64,000 nt of DNA. It comes from Companilactobacillus ginsenosidimutans. Its GTDB lineage: Bacteria > Bacillota > Bacilli > Lactobacillales > Lactobacillaceae. Shown in pieces: positions 50,606-59,265 of this stretch (its first letter is position 1; the number at the start of each line of letters is the position of its first letter). Below the pieces are notes generated by a model that saw nothing but the letters and a program-made list of their open reading frames with translations, was not told the DNA's origin and did not search any database. Both the position numbers and the translations under genes were made by a program. Location of the stretch: contig NZ_CP012034.1 in assembly GCF_001050475.1 (NCBI RefSeq), positions 806,001 to 870,000 on the forward strand, in the 5' to 3' direction.

Positions 50606-51040
50606 CTACACATTTTTGTCTACACTTATCAATCCTTTTTCAATGGCCAATAATTCTAAAATTCTATATCTTTTCTTGTAAATCCCCGCTACTGAATAAT
50701 TTAACCTATCAGCGATCTCTCTCCACCCTAGATAATCGCTATTAACAAATCGCATATTGTAAATCATTAACTGTTCATCACTCATCTTGCTGATAGCACG
50801 TTCACAGTCATCTTTTAAATTAAATAGACGTTGAAGTTCTTTATCTTCGTCTTTTTTTATTGTCAAAATTTCTTGTGGCTTTATGATGATACTTGATCTA
50901 CTACCCTCCGGATTTTCATTACTTTCAGTCCAAGGATGTTCAATAGCAACTACCCTGATGGCAATGTTGGTATTAACTTGTTGATACTCTTTAAAGTCCT
51001 CTTCTAGTTCAAGCAATCTACTCTTACTTAATTGTTGAAT
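50606..51040 (-). CDS. Late transcription regulator (ArpU/RinA-like, sigma-70 region 4 type)
   Basis: About 144 residues if started at ATT 51040, or 136 from TTG 51016. The C-terminal half has MSDEQLMIYNMRFVNSDY and GWREIADRLNYSVAGIYKKR, a sigma region 4-like helix-turn-helix as in ArpU and RinA late activators. The ATT start is favoured because GAGGGGG (inside the MazG-like gene's last codons) lies seven bases upstream, and the added residues (QQLSKSRL) are helical like the rest. It is the last early gene before the late operon, the usual place for a late activator. Confidence 0.75.
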   Translation of the reverse strand: MQQLSKSRLLELEEDFKEYQQVNTNIAIRVVAIEHPWTESNENPEGSRSSIIIKPQEILTIKKDEDKELQRLFNLKDDCERAISKMSDEQLMIYNMRFVNSDYLGWREIADRLNYSVAGIYKKRYRILELLAIEKGLISVDKNV

Positions 51041-51042
51041 GG

Positions 51043-51357
51043 TTATTCCCCCTCGTTCTTAATGAACACACCATTTAAAGTCTTCCCTTTACGATTCTTG
51101 ATCGTATCAACTGCAAGTTCCAAGCAATCTTTTAAATCGAATCCTGTTTGTTGACAGAGGATAATCATGACAACCATCACATCACCAATCGAATCCGGGA
51201 AACCTGAGTTAGCATTTGAGAAATCATGATTCTTATATGCTTCCTTTAACTCATCAATCTCTTCTTGCAGCTTATTAAATTGTTTCGCTGGGTCATTATT
51301 ATCTAAGCCACGTTCTTTTGACCATTCTTGTACTGCTTTAATTAAATCGTTGTCCAT
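51043..51357 (-). CDS. MazG-like nucleotide pyrophosphohydrolase
   Basis: 104 residues. EEIDELKEAYKNHD and DSIGDVMVVMIILC carry the paired EExxE and (E/D)xxD metal-binding motifs of the all-alpha NTP pyrophosphatases. Phage MazG-like proteins may remove odd nucleotides or lower alarmones. The start overlaps the stop of the small zinc protein (TAATGG). Confidence 0.85.
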   Translation of the reverse strand: MDNDLIKAVQEWSKERGLDNNDPAKQFNKLQEEIDELKEAYKNHDFSNANSGFPDSIGDVMVVMIILCQQTGFDLKDCLELAVDTIKNRKGKTLNGVFIKNEGE

Positions 51358-51536
51358 TAGTCTTCCACCTCATCTTGTTCAACGGACAATGAATCCATCA
51401 AGCATTGTTGTGAACAAAAAATATTGTCTGATCCATCTTCCCTTTCAAAATAATTGAATTGTAAAAAGTTATCACCAATCGAGTAATACATTTCTCCTAA
51501 GCCAATTGATTGGCTACATTCTGCACATGTTTTCAT
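51357..51536 (-). CDS. Small four-cysteine protein (likely zinc-binding)
   Basis: 59 residues (MKTCAECSQSIGLGEMYY). CAEC near the start and CSQQC near residue 43 make a likely zinc site. It ends in an acidic tail and overlaps the MazG-like gene by the TAATG motif. No family recognised. Confidence 0.65.
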   Translation of the reverse strand: MKTCAECSQSIGLGEMYYSIGDNFLQFNYFEREDGSDNIFCSQQCLMDSLSVEQDEVED

Positions 51537-51619
51537 TCTTCCACCTCATCATCATTAATTTCAGAAATTATATTGTTCCCACTCTAACTTTTCCCTTTGC
51601 ATAATAAAAGATTGCCATG

Positions 51620-52015
51620 CTAATACCGTTCTAGCATTGATTCGTATGCCGGATTAATTGCTAACCAGTCCTCTTTGGTATTTTTAACCGGATTATAAAA
51701 GGTTAATGGTCCCCAATCTAATTTGTTATTGGTATAGTCATGGTAAATAACACAGTTCGTATTAGTGTCATGAATGATATACAGTTTATCGGGAAAAATA
51801 ACAGTTCCCATTACCACGTTATTAATGTCGGCCATAAAATCAAACTCTTTTGTGTGCTCCATTGTCATGTACTTTGCTTGTAAACTCCCGATACCGTGAG
51901 TTTCTGGCATGAGCAACTTACCTATTGCATGTATAGGGCTATCGTAAGCTTTTACAAGTTCTTTTAGTTCCTTTAGTTCGCCTTCCGTGTAATTTAATTT
52001 TAATTTATATTTCAT
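51620..52015 (-). CDS. Phage protein of unknown function
   Basis: 131 residues (MKYKLKLNYTEGELKELKEL), soluble, mixed alpha/beta. No motif recognised. It is part of the accessory block between the replication and late regulator genes. Confidence 0.6.
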   Translation of the reverse strand: MKYKLKLNYTEGELKELKELVKAYDSPIHAIGKLLMPETHGIGSLQAKYMTMEHTKEFDFMADINNVVMGTVIFPDKLYIIHDTNTNCVIYHDYTNNKLDWGPLTFYNPVKNTKEDWLAINPAYESMLERY

Positions 52016-52085
52016 CGTCTTCCTCCACTTTATCGTCTTCTACGTCTTCCATAAATGGCACAAATCTTGGATCAATAGCAACAAC

Positions 52086-52448
52086 TTAATCACTTGTGAA
52101 CTTAACTTTCCAGCCGTTAAGCTCACGCCTGCTATCTAATTGTGCTCCACCAATTGGATTGATGTTTAGATAAGACTCTTCATCTCCAGCAATCAACTGT
52201 ACATAATATTTTTTAGGCTCTGGAAACTTGGCCACGCCTGCGTAGTAATCTACAATATCCTTGGCCAATTGATCATTGTCCGAACTACTGCCTTCATCAT
52301 ATTTTTTAACGATGAAGGCCAAATCTCCTTCCGATTTGATAATTCCGTAAATTACATCAAAGGCACTATTAAATCCGTTATCCTTGGCTTCTTCTAGCTC
52401 CTTGCGCTCTTGCTCGCTATATCCTTTTAAAATTCTTACGTTGTCCAT
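52086..52448 (-). CDS. DUF1642-like phage protein
   Basis: 120 residues. The C-terminal part KKYYVQLIAGDEESYLNINP and GWKVKFTSD has the YYVxL...YLN layout of DUF1642 proteins common in lactic phages. Function unknown. Confidence 0.65.
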   Translation of the reverse strand: MDNVRILKGYSEQERKELEEAKDNGFNSAFDVIYGIIKSEGDLAFIVKKYDEGSSSDNDQLAKDIVDYYAGVAKFPEPKKYYVQLIAGDEESYLNINPIGGAQLDSRRELNGWKVKFTSD

Positions 52449-52452
52449 TTAA

Positions 52453-52629
52453 TTAGTCCTCCTGGTTCATTCTTTTAGCAATTTCGTAAATAACTGGTAC
52501 AGTCACAGAATTACCAGCCTGTTTATAAAGTTGTGAATTTATACTTACGTTATTACTAATCAATTTTTCTGGTGCTTTCCACGAATCATCAACGCCTATT
52601 AGTTCGTTGATAGTGTCCGTTTTTAACAT
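52453..52629 (-). CDS. Orphan C-terminal segment of a C5 cytosine methyltransferase
   Basis: 58 residues. SQLYKQAGNSVTVPVIYEIA is motif X of DNA (cytosine-5) methyltransferases, the end of such enzymes; the rest of the enzyme is absent. It has an ATG overlapping the upstream stop (ATGTTAA), so it could be translated alone. It is either a remnant or a small protein reusing the domain. Confidence 0.75.
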   Translation of the reverse strand: MLKTDTINELIGVDDSWKAPEKLISNNVSINSQLYKQAGNSVTVPVIYEIAKRMNQED

Positions 52630-52820
52630 TCGCTACCCCCTAAAATTTCCCGTATAATTTCGTTACGTTGTTCTGCCGTTAATTCTCTTTTGGCAGTTTT
52701 AAATATTTGTGGCGTCTCGCCGTAATGTTTACTCATCCACACGATCGTGCTTTCAATTGAATTGCCGTGGCATTCAAACATGTATTGCATATAGTTTTTG
52801 TAGACGTGTTTATCATTCAT
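52623..52820 (-). CDS. Small phage protein
   Basis: 65 residues from ATG 52820 (MNDKHVYKNYMQYMFECHGN), after GGGGTGG. Helical with a C-terminal LTAEQRNEIIREILGG. It overlaps both neighbours by a few bases. Not recognised. Confidence 0.6.
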   Translation of the reverse strand: MNDKHVYKNYMQYMFECHGNSIESTIVWMSKHYGETPQIFKTAKRELTAEQRNEIIREILGGSEC

Positions 52821-53043
52821 GATTGCCACCCCGAAACTTTTCAAATATAGATTTGGGCTGTTTATCAATCGGTGGTGTCATATTAAATTTTGGTTCACTA
52901 ACTTTTAATAAAAACGGTTTACTCTGATTAGCAACAATAATTGCTGCAGAAACTGCGTACGTGTTTCCATCAGGTAACCTATCATACACATACTTCCATT
53001 CTTCAATCATCTCGTCATACCGTTGTTTCTTATTCGAATCCAT
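52813..53043 (-). CDS. Small phage protein
   Basis: 76 residues from ATG 53043 (MDSNKKQRYDEMIEEWKYVY), after GGTGGGG. It contains TYAVSAAIIVANQS. It overlaps the VRR-NUC gene by 14 bases and the next gene by eight. Not recognised. Confidence 0.6.
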   Translation of the reverse strand: MDSNKKQRYDEMIEEWKYVYDRLPDGNTYAVSAAIIVANQSKPFLLKVSEPKFNMTPPIDKQPKSIFEKFRGGNHE

Positions 53044-53368
53044 ACCCCACCAACTCCTCATCAATTATTTTTAAAGCGTCTTCTGGACTGCGTGCTATGC
53101 CGTGAATAATACCGTGATTGGTTAGCATGTAATGAAACTGTTTCTGATCTTCACGTGCTCGTCCAGTTTTGTTTTTAATTTCTAAATAAAATACTTTTCC
53201 GTTACTATGTTTAAATCCGTATAAGTCAGGATGTCCCTTAGGCAATCCGGTATCGAACCACCTTCCATCAAACATTCGAACCTTACCCACATTCGTACGG
53301 AAAATAGTACAGTTAGTTTTACTTACTTCAACCATGATGTTTGACTGAATATTGTGTTCTGATTCCAT
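53030..53368 (-). CDS. VRR-NUC domain nuclease
   Basis: 112 residues from ATG 53368, which follows GGAGG. RWFDTGLPKGHPDLYGF has the GxPD part and VFYLEIKNKTGRAREDQ the ExK part of the PD-(D/E)XK-type VRR-NUC active site. Single-domain VRR-NUC proteins in phages cut branched or structured DNA in replication or recombination. Confidence 0.9.
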   Translation of the reverse strand: MESEHNIQSNIMVEVSKTNCTIFRTNVGKVRMFDGRWFDTGLPKGHPDLYGFKHSNGKVFYLEIKNKTGRAREDQKQFHYMLTNHGIIHGIARSPEDALKIIDEELVGYGFE

Positions 53369-53414
53369 TAATCCTCCATAGTCATAAAACAAAAAAATAT
53401 TTGACAATGCAAAA

Positions 53415-53650
53415 TTGCCCACTGATTGCCCACTAGCCGTGGGCAATTTTTTTCTTACTGCCACTTGGATTACAAGGGTAATTGCCCGCTGGACACTAGA
53501 AATGCTTCAAACTATATATAGTGTCAAATCCATACACATAAAAAGTTTTATTAAAATATAGTGTCCTAATGGGCAATCAGCCGAAAGTCGTTGATACTAA
53601 AGGGATGCCATTGCCCACTTAGGTGGGCAATTGGTGGGCAACGTGGGCAA
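53415..53650. other. Cluster of TTGCCCAC octamers, candidate phage replication origin
   Basis: Seven exact copies in either orientation (53415, 53426, 53439, 53611, 53623, 53634, 53643) and two one-base variants (53482, 53569). Between the two groups lies an AT-rich segment with TATATATAGTGTC and AATATAGTGTCC. It overlaps the 3' end of the VapE-like helicase gene. The layout is like iterons plus an unwinding element. Confidence 0.55.
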
Positions 53651-54923
53651 TTTTTGCGTAGCCCCTTTTTCTTATTCCATTAATCATTTTCCTTTCATAC
53701 TTCCAACCAGCCTTGTTGTCCATAATGTTTTTTATCTTCTTACCAAGCCTTGGATTGGTTGCTAAGTTGTCAACATTAAGTGCTTCACTTGCAATGTCGG
53801 CACTAGTAGTAAATTCAACATCACTGTTTTCTAAAAATTCATCTATTTGTTCTTCGAATGGCTCTACATAAATGAACTCGTCTCGATGTTTTTCGAGCAT
53901 CTTATTTTCTTCTTCTGTCAATTGAAAAGAAAAACCGTTCTGATAAAGGCCAACTGCTTCGCCCCAGATTTGATCAATTTCTTCTTGCGTTAAATGGTCA
54001 ACTGGATTTAGTAATTGATCCTTTTTGTTTACCAAGTTGGGTAAGAACCTTCGAGAACCCGTTTTGTCTTTCAAATACTGAACTTGATTAGTGGTTCGAG
54101 CTAACACAAAATTTTTGTATTCATTGGTTGTGATTCTTCCATATGCCTTACGAAACTCAAGACGTTCCGCACTGGCAAATTTCTTCAAGTCTTCAAAGCT
54201 GCTTCTAGCTGTTGCAGTCATTTCGTCGTCATTAACAATCCACGCCCTGAGCATGTTCACATATCCGTCTTTGTCCTTGAAATCACTGAATTGATCTGTA
54301 TACCAACCATTGGACAATTTCTTTAAAAGAGTTGTTTTACCGGCTCCTTGACCACCTACAAGATCTAGAACAAAGTCAAATTTAGAAGCGGGTTTATAGA
54401 CTTTTAATACAGCACCGACCAAGAATAATCTTGTTTGAAGTTTAGTTACTTCACTGTCCTCTACTCCAAGAAAAGTACTTAATAATGAATCTACTCGAGG
54501 CTTGTTATCCCACTTTGAAAAACAATGATCTAAGTAATCTTTCACTGGATTGAAACTATTGGCAATTGCTTCATTAGTTATCGCATTCTCCAATATGGAT
54601 TTTGGAAATAATACTTCGTACTCATCTTCTATATATGCCAATACAAGAGATATGTACTCGTCTTTCATCCTTGTATCATTGATATATAGTTGTGGTATCG
54701 TCTTTCTCAACTCAATTTCATAAGTAAATTGATTGTATGCAAATGTGTCACACAAGAGATGATCGCAACGAATTGCTAACATTGCATTTTTTAAGCTATT
54801 TTGCTTAGGCTTGCCATATTGATTAAGGCTAAAAGGTATTGGAAAGTTCGCGATTTCCTGATTCTTAACAACTTTCTCATGTTCTTGAATAGCTTTTTCT
54901 ACTTCTTTATCCAGTTTTTCCAC
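53619..54923 (-). CDS. VapE-family replicative helicase/primase
   Basis: 434 residues. LVGGQGAGKTTLLKKL is Walker A near residue 190, WIVNDDEMTATAR a Walker B-like stretch, and TTNQVQYLKDKTGSRRFLP the sensor and arginine region, as in the VirE/VapE AAA+ family. Together with the Prim-Pol gene upstream it forms a phage helicase-primase. Overlap with the upstream gene is 17 bases. Its last codons contain the octamers described above (HVAHQLPT). Confidence 0.9.
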   Translation of the reverse strand: MEKLDKEVEKAIQEHEKVVKNQEIANFPIPFSLNQYGKPKQNSLKNAMLAIRCDHLLCDTFAYNQFTYEIELRKTIPQLYINDTRMKDEYISLVLAYIEDEYEVLFPKSILENAITNEAIANSFNPVKDYLDHCFSKWDNKPRVDSLLSTFLGVEDSEVTKLQTRLFLVGAVLKVYKPASKFDFVLDLVGGQGAGKTTLLKKLSNGWYTDQFSDFKDKDGYVNMLRAWIVNDDEMTATARSSFEDLKKFASAERLEFRKAYGRITTNEYKNFVLARTTNQVQYLKDKTGSRRFLPNLVNKKDQLLNPVDHLTQEEIDQIWGEAVGLYQNGFSFQLTEEENKMLEKHRDEFIYVEPFEEQIDEFLENSDVEFTTSADIASEALNVDNLATNPRLGKKIKNIMDNKAGWKYERKMINGIRKRGYAKIAHVAHQLPT

Positions 54924-55701
54924 CTCCTCGCCGTCTCATATCTTTAGTAAGCATTGATGTAAATGTTCGATTAAATTCCTGTTCTGGCAAAGGATCAGGC
55001 GTATTTTCATTAGCTAATTGTGCTAATTGATAAGCCACTTTGTCAGGGACATTTCGATACAGGAGGCCGCCTACAAAAGAAGTTAAACTATTATTTCTAG
55101 TCCCGTCGTCACCTAAGCCATTGACGATTGTTTCAAACAAATTTGTAGTTGCAGTCTTTTTCCCAGAATCGTAATTAGAGAAAGTTATTGTAGTTCCCTT
55201 CTCACGAGCATTTATTAATTCAATTAACTGTCTGTCTGGAGTAACGATAGGATTGTGATTTTCCCATTCATATTTCTTTCCGTTTCGTTCACTTGGGGCA
55301 ATAACAACATAGTTATTTGGATGTGCTTTAACGTCAACGCCAGGTAACCAACCTATATTTTGTCTTACTTCAATATCTTTACGTTTCAGATAAAATAGTT
55401 GTCTTCCTCCGCCAGCAGTTTTTTGTGACAGGGTATCCTTCAGTAATTCTTTATGATTAAATTGTTCTATCGATTTAAAACCATCAGCACCATCTTGGTG
55501 TTCATCAATATCAACAACGAAAAAATTAACGGTTCTCAAAGCTATTTGTGCATATGGATATTGTTTCCATATTTTACGTATTTCATCGGGTGTTAGCGGT
55601 GGTTTATCCGCAAATTTTATCAAGGGTTGTTTGTCTTTCATTGGCAGGACACTCATACCTTTTTTTGCATAGGCCACCGCGTAATTGACTAAACAATCCA
55701 T
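54907..55701 (-). CDS. Bifunctional primase/polymerase (Prim-Pol)
   Basis: 264 residues. Motifs: NFFVVDIDEHQDG (the two metal-binding Asp) and TAGGGRQLFYLK (sGxxH-like), LPGVDVKAHPNNYVV (final Asp). It makes primers and may extend them. The C-terminal 70 residues are a linker and helical part. It overlaps the helicase gene. Confidence 0.9.
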   Translation of the reverse strand: MDCLVNYAVAYAKKGMSVLPMKDKQPLIKFADKPPLTPDEIRKIWKQYPYAQIALRTVNFFVVDIDEHQDGADGFKSIEQFNHKELLKDTLSQKTAGGGRQLFYLKRKDIEVRQNIGWLPGVDVKAHPNNYVVIAPSERNGKKYEWENHNPIVTPDRQLIELINAREKGTTITFSNYDSGKKTATTNLFETIVNGLGDDGTRNNSLTSFVGGLLYRNVPDKVAYQLAQLANENTPDPLPEQEFNRTFTSMLTKDMRRRGGGKTG

Positions 55702-55704
55702 AAG

Positions 55705-56214
55705 CTAAAACGGAAGGTCGTCTTCATTAACTTCTACAGTATTTGTTTGACTAGCTAATGGATCAACTGGATACGCAGTCTTACTGAAATTCCAGGGTGC
55801 TACACGATTAACTTTAGTTGTCTTGCCGTTGTATTCATTGTCTTCTTCTTTAACATAGACATTTGCGGGCTTATTAATTAGTGCATTTCTAACATCATCA
55901 ATTGAGTTATATTCTTGGCCTTCGGGAACACCAACAGCCTTAAAAATATCTTGAATACTTTCCCAGTCATAATCTTTAGTAGCTTTACGTTTCCAGTTAT
56001 CCATGAATACAATTCTGTTATGATATTTTCCGTTAGTTTCTGGTAATGCTTTGTCTAAATCTTTACGAACACGTAATTTAAGTTGTAGGGTTTCCGCTCC
56101 ACTTGGTGTTGCATTCTCTGTTATGTCTTCGATAATCACCTCATAATTATCTGTTGGTAGAGTATCGTAGTTGTTATTTCCTGTATTTGAGTAATCTGTT
56201 TTGAATAATGACAT
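55705..56214 (-). CDS. DUF669 protein, probable single-strand DNA-binding role
   Basis: 169 residues. DTLPTDNYEVIIEDITENATPSG is the DUF669 start. The extreme C-terminus EVNEDDLPF resembles the acidic tip of SSB that recruits partners. It lies between helicase and Prim-Pol genes, which supports an SSB-like role. Three bases from the next gene. Confidence 0.82.
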   Translation of the reverse strand: MSLFKTDYSNTGNNNYDTLPTDNYEVIIEDITENATPSGAETLQLKLRVRKDLDKALPETNGKYHNRIVFMDNWKRKATKDYDWESIQDIFKAVGVPEGQEYNSIDDVRNALINKPANVYVKEEDNEYNGKTTKVNRVAPWNFSKTAYPVDPLASQTNTVEVNEDDLPF

Positions 56215-56216
56215 AT

Positions 56217-57536
56217 TTATAAAAGTCCTCTCGTTTTAGCTTGGTAGTAAACCCAGCCATTTTTATAATTTTTTGCTTTCGCATATTCCTGTAATTCTTT
56301 GTAACTATGAAGCTCGCTTACTTTTTTGGTAACAATATAATTAGTAATAACTTGTAGATTGACGTCTTTCTTTACGTCCATTTCTACAGGATCCGGCTTA
56401 ATTGACTCTCCACAGTTGGGACATATAGAAGGACTCCCTTTCATAACGAAGAAACATTTGGGACATTGCTTGATAGCTATTGAATCCGTATTTGATTTCT
56501 TCCGAGTTTTGTTCCTATCTTTTAGCGTCCAATAACGTTTTGAATCTGGTAAACCAAATCTTGAATAATTGGCAACGTGATCAATGATTGTTGCTGTCTT
56601 GTTAGGCTTGTATCTCATACAACGCATTGATTGTTGAATATCTAAAACTAGTGATTCAGTCGGTCTTAACATGATTACTGCTGTGCAATCTGGAACATCA
56701 AATCCTTCACTGATTAAATCAACATTGGATAGAACTTGTATCTTTCCAGTTCTGAAATCTTCCATTATATGTTCACGCTCTTTGGCAGGCGTTTTACTGT
56801 CAGCATGTGCCGCTTTGATTCCTGCATTATTGAACTGTTGAACGACTAGTTTGCTATATTCAATACTGTGTGCATAGACAATAGTTTTTTGACCGTTTAT
56901 TTTTTCTTGGTAAGTTTTAACAACATCACCGAAGATCGTTTTTCCAACAGCATCATCAATTGACTTGTTTGTATAATCTCCAGTCGATGACTTCTTCAAC
57001 TCGTTGTCGTTAATCAATTTGACTGAATAATAGTTGTACGGGGCTAAGTAATGATTATCAATCAACCATTCAACAGTTGGACCTTCAACCATTGATTCAT
57101 ATATATCTCCTAATCCTTTACCAGATAGCCTCCATGGGCTTGCAGTAAAACCTAATCTAGGAACGTCCGAATAGTATTCATAAATCTTCTTGTAGGTTTT
57201 AGCTAGTGAGTGATGAGTTTCATCAGTAATTATTAATGATGGTTTTGGCAACTTATCCAATCGGTTGACTATTTTTCCTACCGTCATAATTGTGCAGTTA
57301 TCTGTATTTACTCCATTGGCTTTAAATGACTGTATTATCTGTTCGACTAACTCTTTCCGATGGACTGTAAACATTACCTGTCCACCTTTTAATTGCGTTA
57401 GACGAGCAATTTCAGCTATCACGACCGACTTACCAGAACCAGCAGGACTAATAATTAGTACTGACTTCTTACCATTACTTAGTTGCTGTCTTGCCTTGTT
57501 CACCAGTTCCTGTTGATACTTGTGGAGTTGATACAT
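56217..57536 (-). CDS. SF2 DEAD/DEAH-type helicase
   Basis: 439 residues. Motif I ISPAGSGKSVV, motif II ITDETHHSL, motif III GFTASPWRLSG, motif VI QQSMRCMRYKPN. Near 360-375 there is a zinc pair CPKC/CPNC. Phage members of this family remodel replication or recombination intermediates. It overlaps the ATPase gene by 62 bases in another frame. Confidence 0.93.
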   Translation of the reverse strand: MYQLHKYQQELVNKARQQLSNGKKSVLIISPAGSGKSVVIAEIARLTQLKGGQVMFTVHRKELVEQIIQSFKANGVNTDNCTIMTVGKIVNRLDKLPKPSLIITDETHHSLAKTYKKIYEYYSDVPRLGFTASPWRLSGKGLGDIYESMVEGPTVEWLIDNHYLAPYNYYSVKLINDNELKKSSTGDYTNKSIDDAVGKTIFGDVVKTYQEKINGQKTIVYAHSIEYSKLVVQQFNNAGIKAAHADSKTPAKEREHIMEDFRTGKIQVLSNVDLISEGFDVPDCTAVIMLRPTESLVLDIQQSMRCMRYKPNKTATIIDHVANYSRFGLPDSKRYWTLKDRNKTRKKSNTDSIAIKQCPKCFFVMKGSPSICPNCGESIKPDPVEMDVKKDVNLQVITNYIVTKKVSELHSYKELQEYAKAKNYKNGWVYYQAKTRGLL

Positions 57537-58215
57537 CTACATCACCCCACTTAAACAGGTCTTCTATCTTGCAACCCTTACGGTTATCCAGTCTGTTCTT
57601 TGCAAATAGTCCATCATTGCCTTCAAGGATTACACCACGTTCACCAGTACTAGGCTTTATAATCATTCGACCAACTACATCAGTTAATCCCATGAAAGTG
57701 TTACGAACGCTATCTCTGATTTGTGGACTATATTGTTCAAACGTTTGTCCACTTTCTGTAGTAATAGGAACTTGAAATTCCCAAGCCGTGATTAGAATGT
57801 TGTAATCCAACTTATAAAATGCATTGATCATTCTGATGAAATAGTTCGTCCACGTGTTGTAGTTTTGGATTTCATTTGAAATACCATTTTTAGATTTTCT
57901 TCCCTGCTCTATGAACCAATTTTTCTCAAGGGCAGAAATATTATCCAGAACTAAATTGTCGTAATTGCCTTGCTCTGCTTTAGCTACTTTAAGCATTTCC
58001 ACGATTTCATTTGTAGGTTGTTCACCATCCATTACAAGGACTTTACCGTCTATATTCATACCAGCCAGTACTTTTGCTGAATCATCAAATGCTAATTCTA
58101 AAGTTTTACCTTTTAGATATTTAATTGCCGTTGTCTTACCCACACCAGGCTTGCCGTAGAGAGTGACACGCCAGTTTTTAGTTCTGTCTAAATCTTTAAA
58201 GTCAATCTCTTTCAT
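57475..58215 (-). CDS. AAA/RecA-like ATPase (Sak4-type recombination protein)
   Basis: 246 residues. Walker A LYGKPGVGKTTAIK at about 19, Walker B LVLDNISALE. ILITAWEFQVPIT and a low-complexity tail (STPQVSTGTGEQG) follow. Proteins of this type support single-strand annealing with an SSB partner, here plausibly the DUF669 protein. One base separates it from Gp157. Confidence 0.87.
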   Translation of the reverse strand: MKEIDFKDLDRTKNWRVTLYGKPGVGKTTAIKYLKGKTLELAFDDSAKVLAGMNIDGKVLVMDGEQPTNEIVEMLKVAKAEQGNYDNLVLDNISALEKNWFIEQGRKSKNGISNEIQNYNTWTNYFIRMINAFYKLDYNILITAWEFQVPITTESGQTFEQYSPQIRDSVRNTFMGLTDVVGRMIIKPSTGERGVILEGNDGLFAKNRLDNRKGCKIEDLFKWGDVDVSTPQVSTGTGEQGKTATK

Positions 58216-58695
58216 TTATCTAATCCTTAAAGATGATCCAGTTTTCAATTCAGCGCCTGGCACGTCTTTCCCTTCCTTTAAAAGTGACGAAATTCTTTTC
58301 TTATCTATAACCTGTTTGGTTTCAAATAGATAAGCGGGAATATCATGTTCATCCACAATGTTTACTGAAGGATTGTTTTTCTGAATGTAAATAGTAAATT
58401 CTGGAGTTTTGATCTTAGGTGTGGAAGTTTCTTCCATAGCAATTTGCAGGTTCTCTTTTAGTCGCTTACGGTTGTTTGCAATAGCGTGAGCCCGTGCAGT
58501 AAGTCGCTGCGCTTCTTCTTTTAGTGCAACTTCGTCTTTTGCTAGTTCTTTATCTACCTTTGCGTATCCGACAGCTTTGTCTTCAATGGCATCAGTGATA
58601 CTGTCCATTGTGTCGTGGTATAGTGTTGGGTCTGAATCTTCTGCGTATTCTAGTAATTTTAAGTAATTACCAGTTAATTCATATAATGTGGCCAT
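58216..58695 (-). CDS. Siphovirus Gp157 family protein
   Basis: 159 residues. Helical N-terminus (MATLYELTGNYLKLLEYAED), coiled coil to about 90, then PEFTIYIQKNNPSVNI and KRISSLLKEG, typical of Gp157. Gp157 of a Streptococcus thermophilus phage has been linked to phage resistance when expressed in the host; its normal role is unknown. Confidence 0.88.
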   Translation of the reverse strand: MATLYELTGNYLKLLEYAEDSDPTLYHDTMDSITDAIEDKAVGYAKVDKELAKDEVALKEEAQRLTARAHAIANNRKRLKENLQIAMEETSTPKIKTPEFTIYIQKNNPSVNIVDEHDIPAYLFETKQVIDKKRISSLLKEGKDVPGAELKTGSSLRIR

Positions 58696-58889
58696 TATTT
58701 TTCCTCCTTGATTTCAACATGTTCGATTGAATATTCAACGAAGCGATTAATAATTTGCTGAATTGGCATACCCGTTTCGGCCTTCAACACGACAATTTTT
58801 TTGTAAAGATCACTGTCAATGAATACAGACTTTGAAGAATTTTCTTGTGCCTTTGGTTGTTTTTCTAATACTAATTTTTCTTCCTTCAT
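58695..58889 (-). CDS. Small ribbon-helix-helix-like protein
   Basis: 64 residues. SKSVFIDSDLYKKIVVLKAE followed by MPIQQIINRFVEYSIEH fits a ribbon-helix-helix fold. It may bind DNA as a dimer and regulate the replication genes just downstream. Confidence 0.62.
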   Translation of the reverse strand: MKEEKLVLEKQPKAQENSSKSVFIDSDLYKKIVVLKAETGMPIQQIINRFVEYSIEHVEIKEEK

Positions 58890-58891
58890 AT

Positions 58892-59104
58892 TTAACGTTC
58901 CTCCGTGTTATAATTTGAATGTAAAATGTTTTTGTTTTCGGTCTTCGTCATTGCAGTGGCGAGGGCCTTTTTATATATATGTAACTCGTTAGCTTGTTGA
59001 ATGTACTCTGCTTTGTTCCGTTTAGTGGGCATCCAGTTATAAGCGTGTCTAGCTTTGTAGAATTCAATAGCTTTATCGATCAATACATCTAATTCATGTT
59101 CCAT
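58892..59104 (-). CDS. Small phage protein
   Basis: 70 residues (MEHELDVLIDKAIEFYKARH), helical. AGGAGGAG precedes the ATG, which overlaps the upstream gene by 16 bases. Unknown function. Confidence 0.6.
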   Translation of the reverse strand: MEHELDVLIDKAIEFYKARHAYNWMPTKRNKAEYIQQANELHIYKKALATAMTKTENKNILHSNYNTEER

Positions 59105-59265
59105 TGCTTTAACTCCTCCTTAGTACGGTTCATCTCGTCCACAAGTTTGAAATAATCGTGGACAACAGCACCGTATGTTAATTGTTTCTTAACAATCCTG
59201 TCCCTAAATTCTTCCCATTGACATTTTGCATAATAGGCATCCGTCAACTTATCTATTGCGTTCAT
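59089..59265 (-). CDS. Small phage protein
   Basis: 58 residues (MNAIDKLTDAYYAKCQWEEF), helical and charged. A near-perfect AGGAGG lies eight or nine bases before ATG 59265. It overlaps the XRE gene before it and the gene after it. Not recognised. Confidence 0.62.
   Translation of the reverse strand: MNAIDKLTDAYYAKCQWEEFRDRIVKKQLTYGAVVHDYFKLVDEMNRTKEELKQWNMN

Noticed and set aside
52016..52085. Short acidic leftward frame (MEDVEDDKVEEDD) between two phage genes
   Set aside because: Fourteen codons, no convincing start signal, low complexity.
53431..53453. Rightward terminator (TTGCCCAC/GTGGGCAA with T run)
   Set aside because: It would work only on the plus strand, where no gene precedes it; the stem is better explained by opposed octamers of the putative origin.
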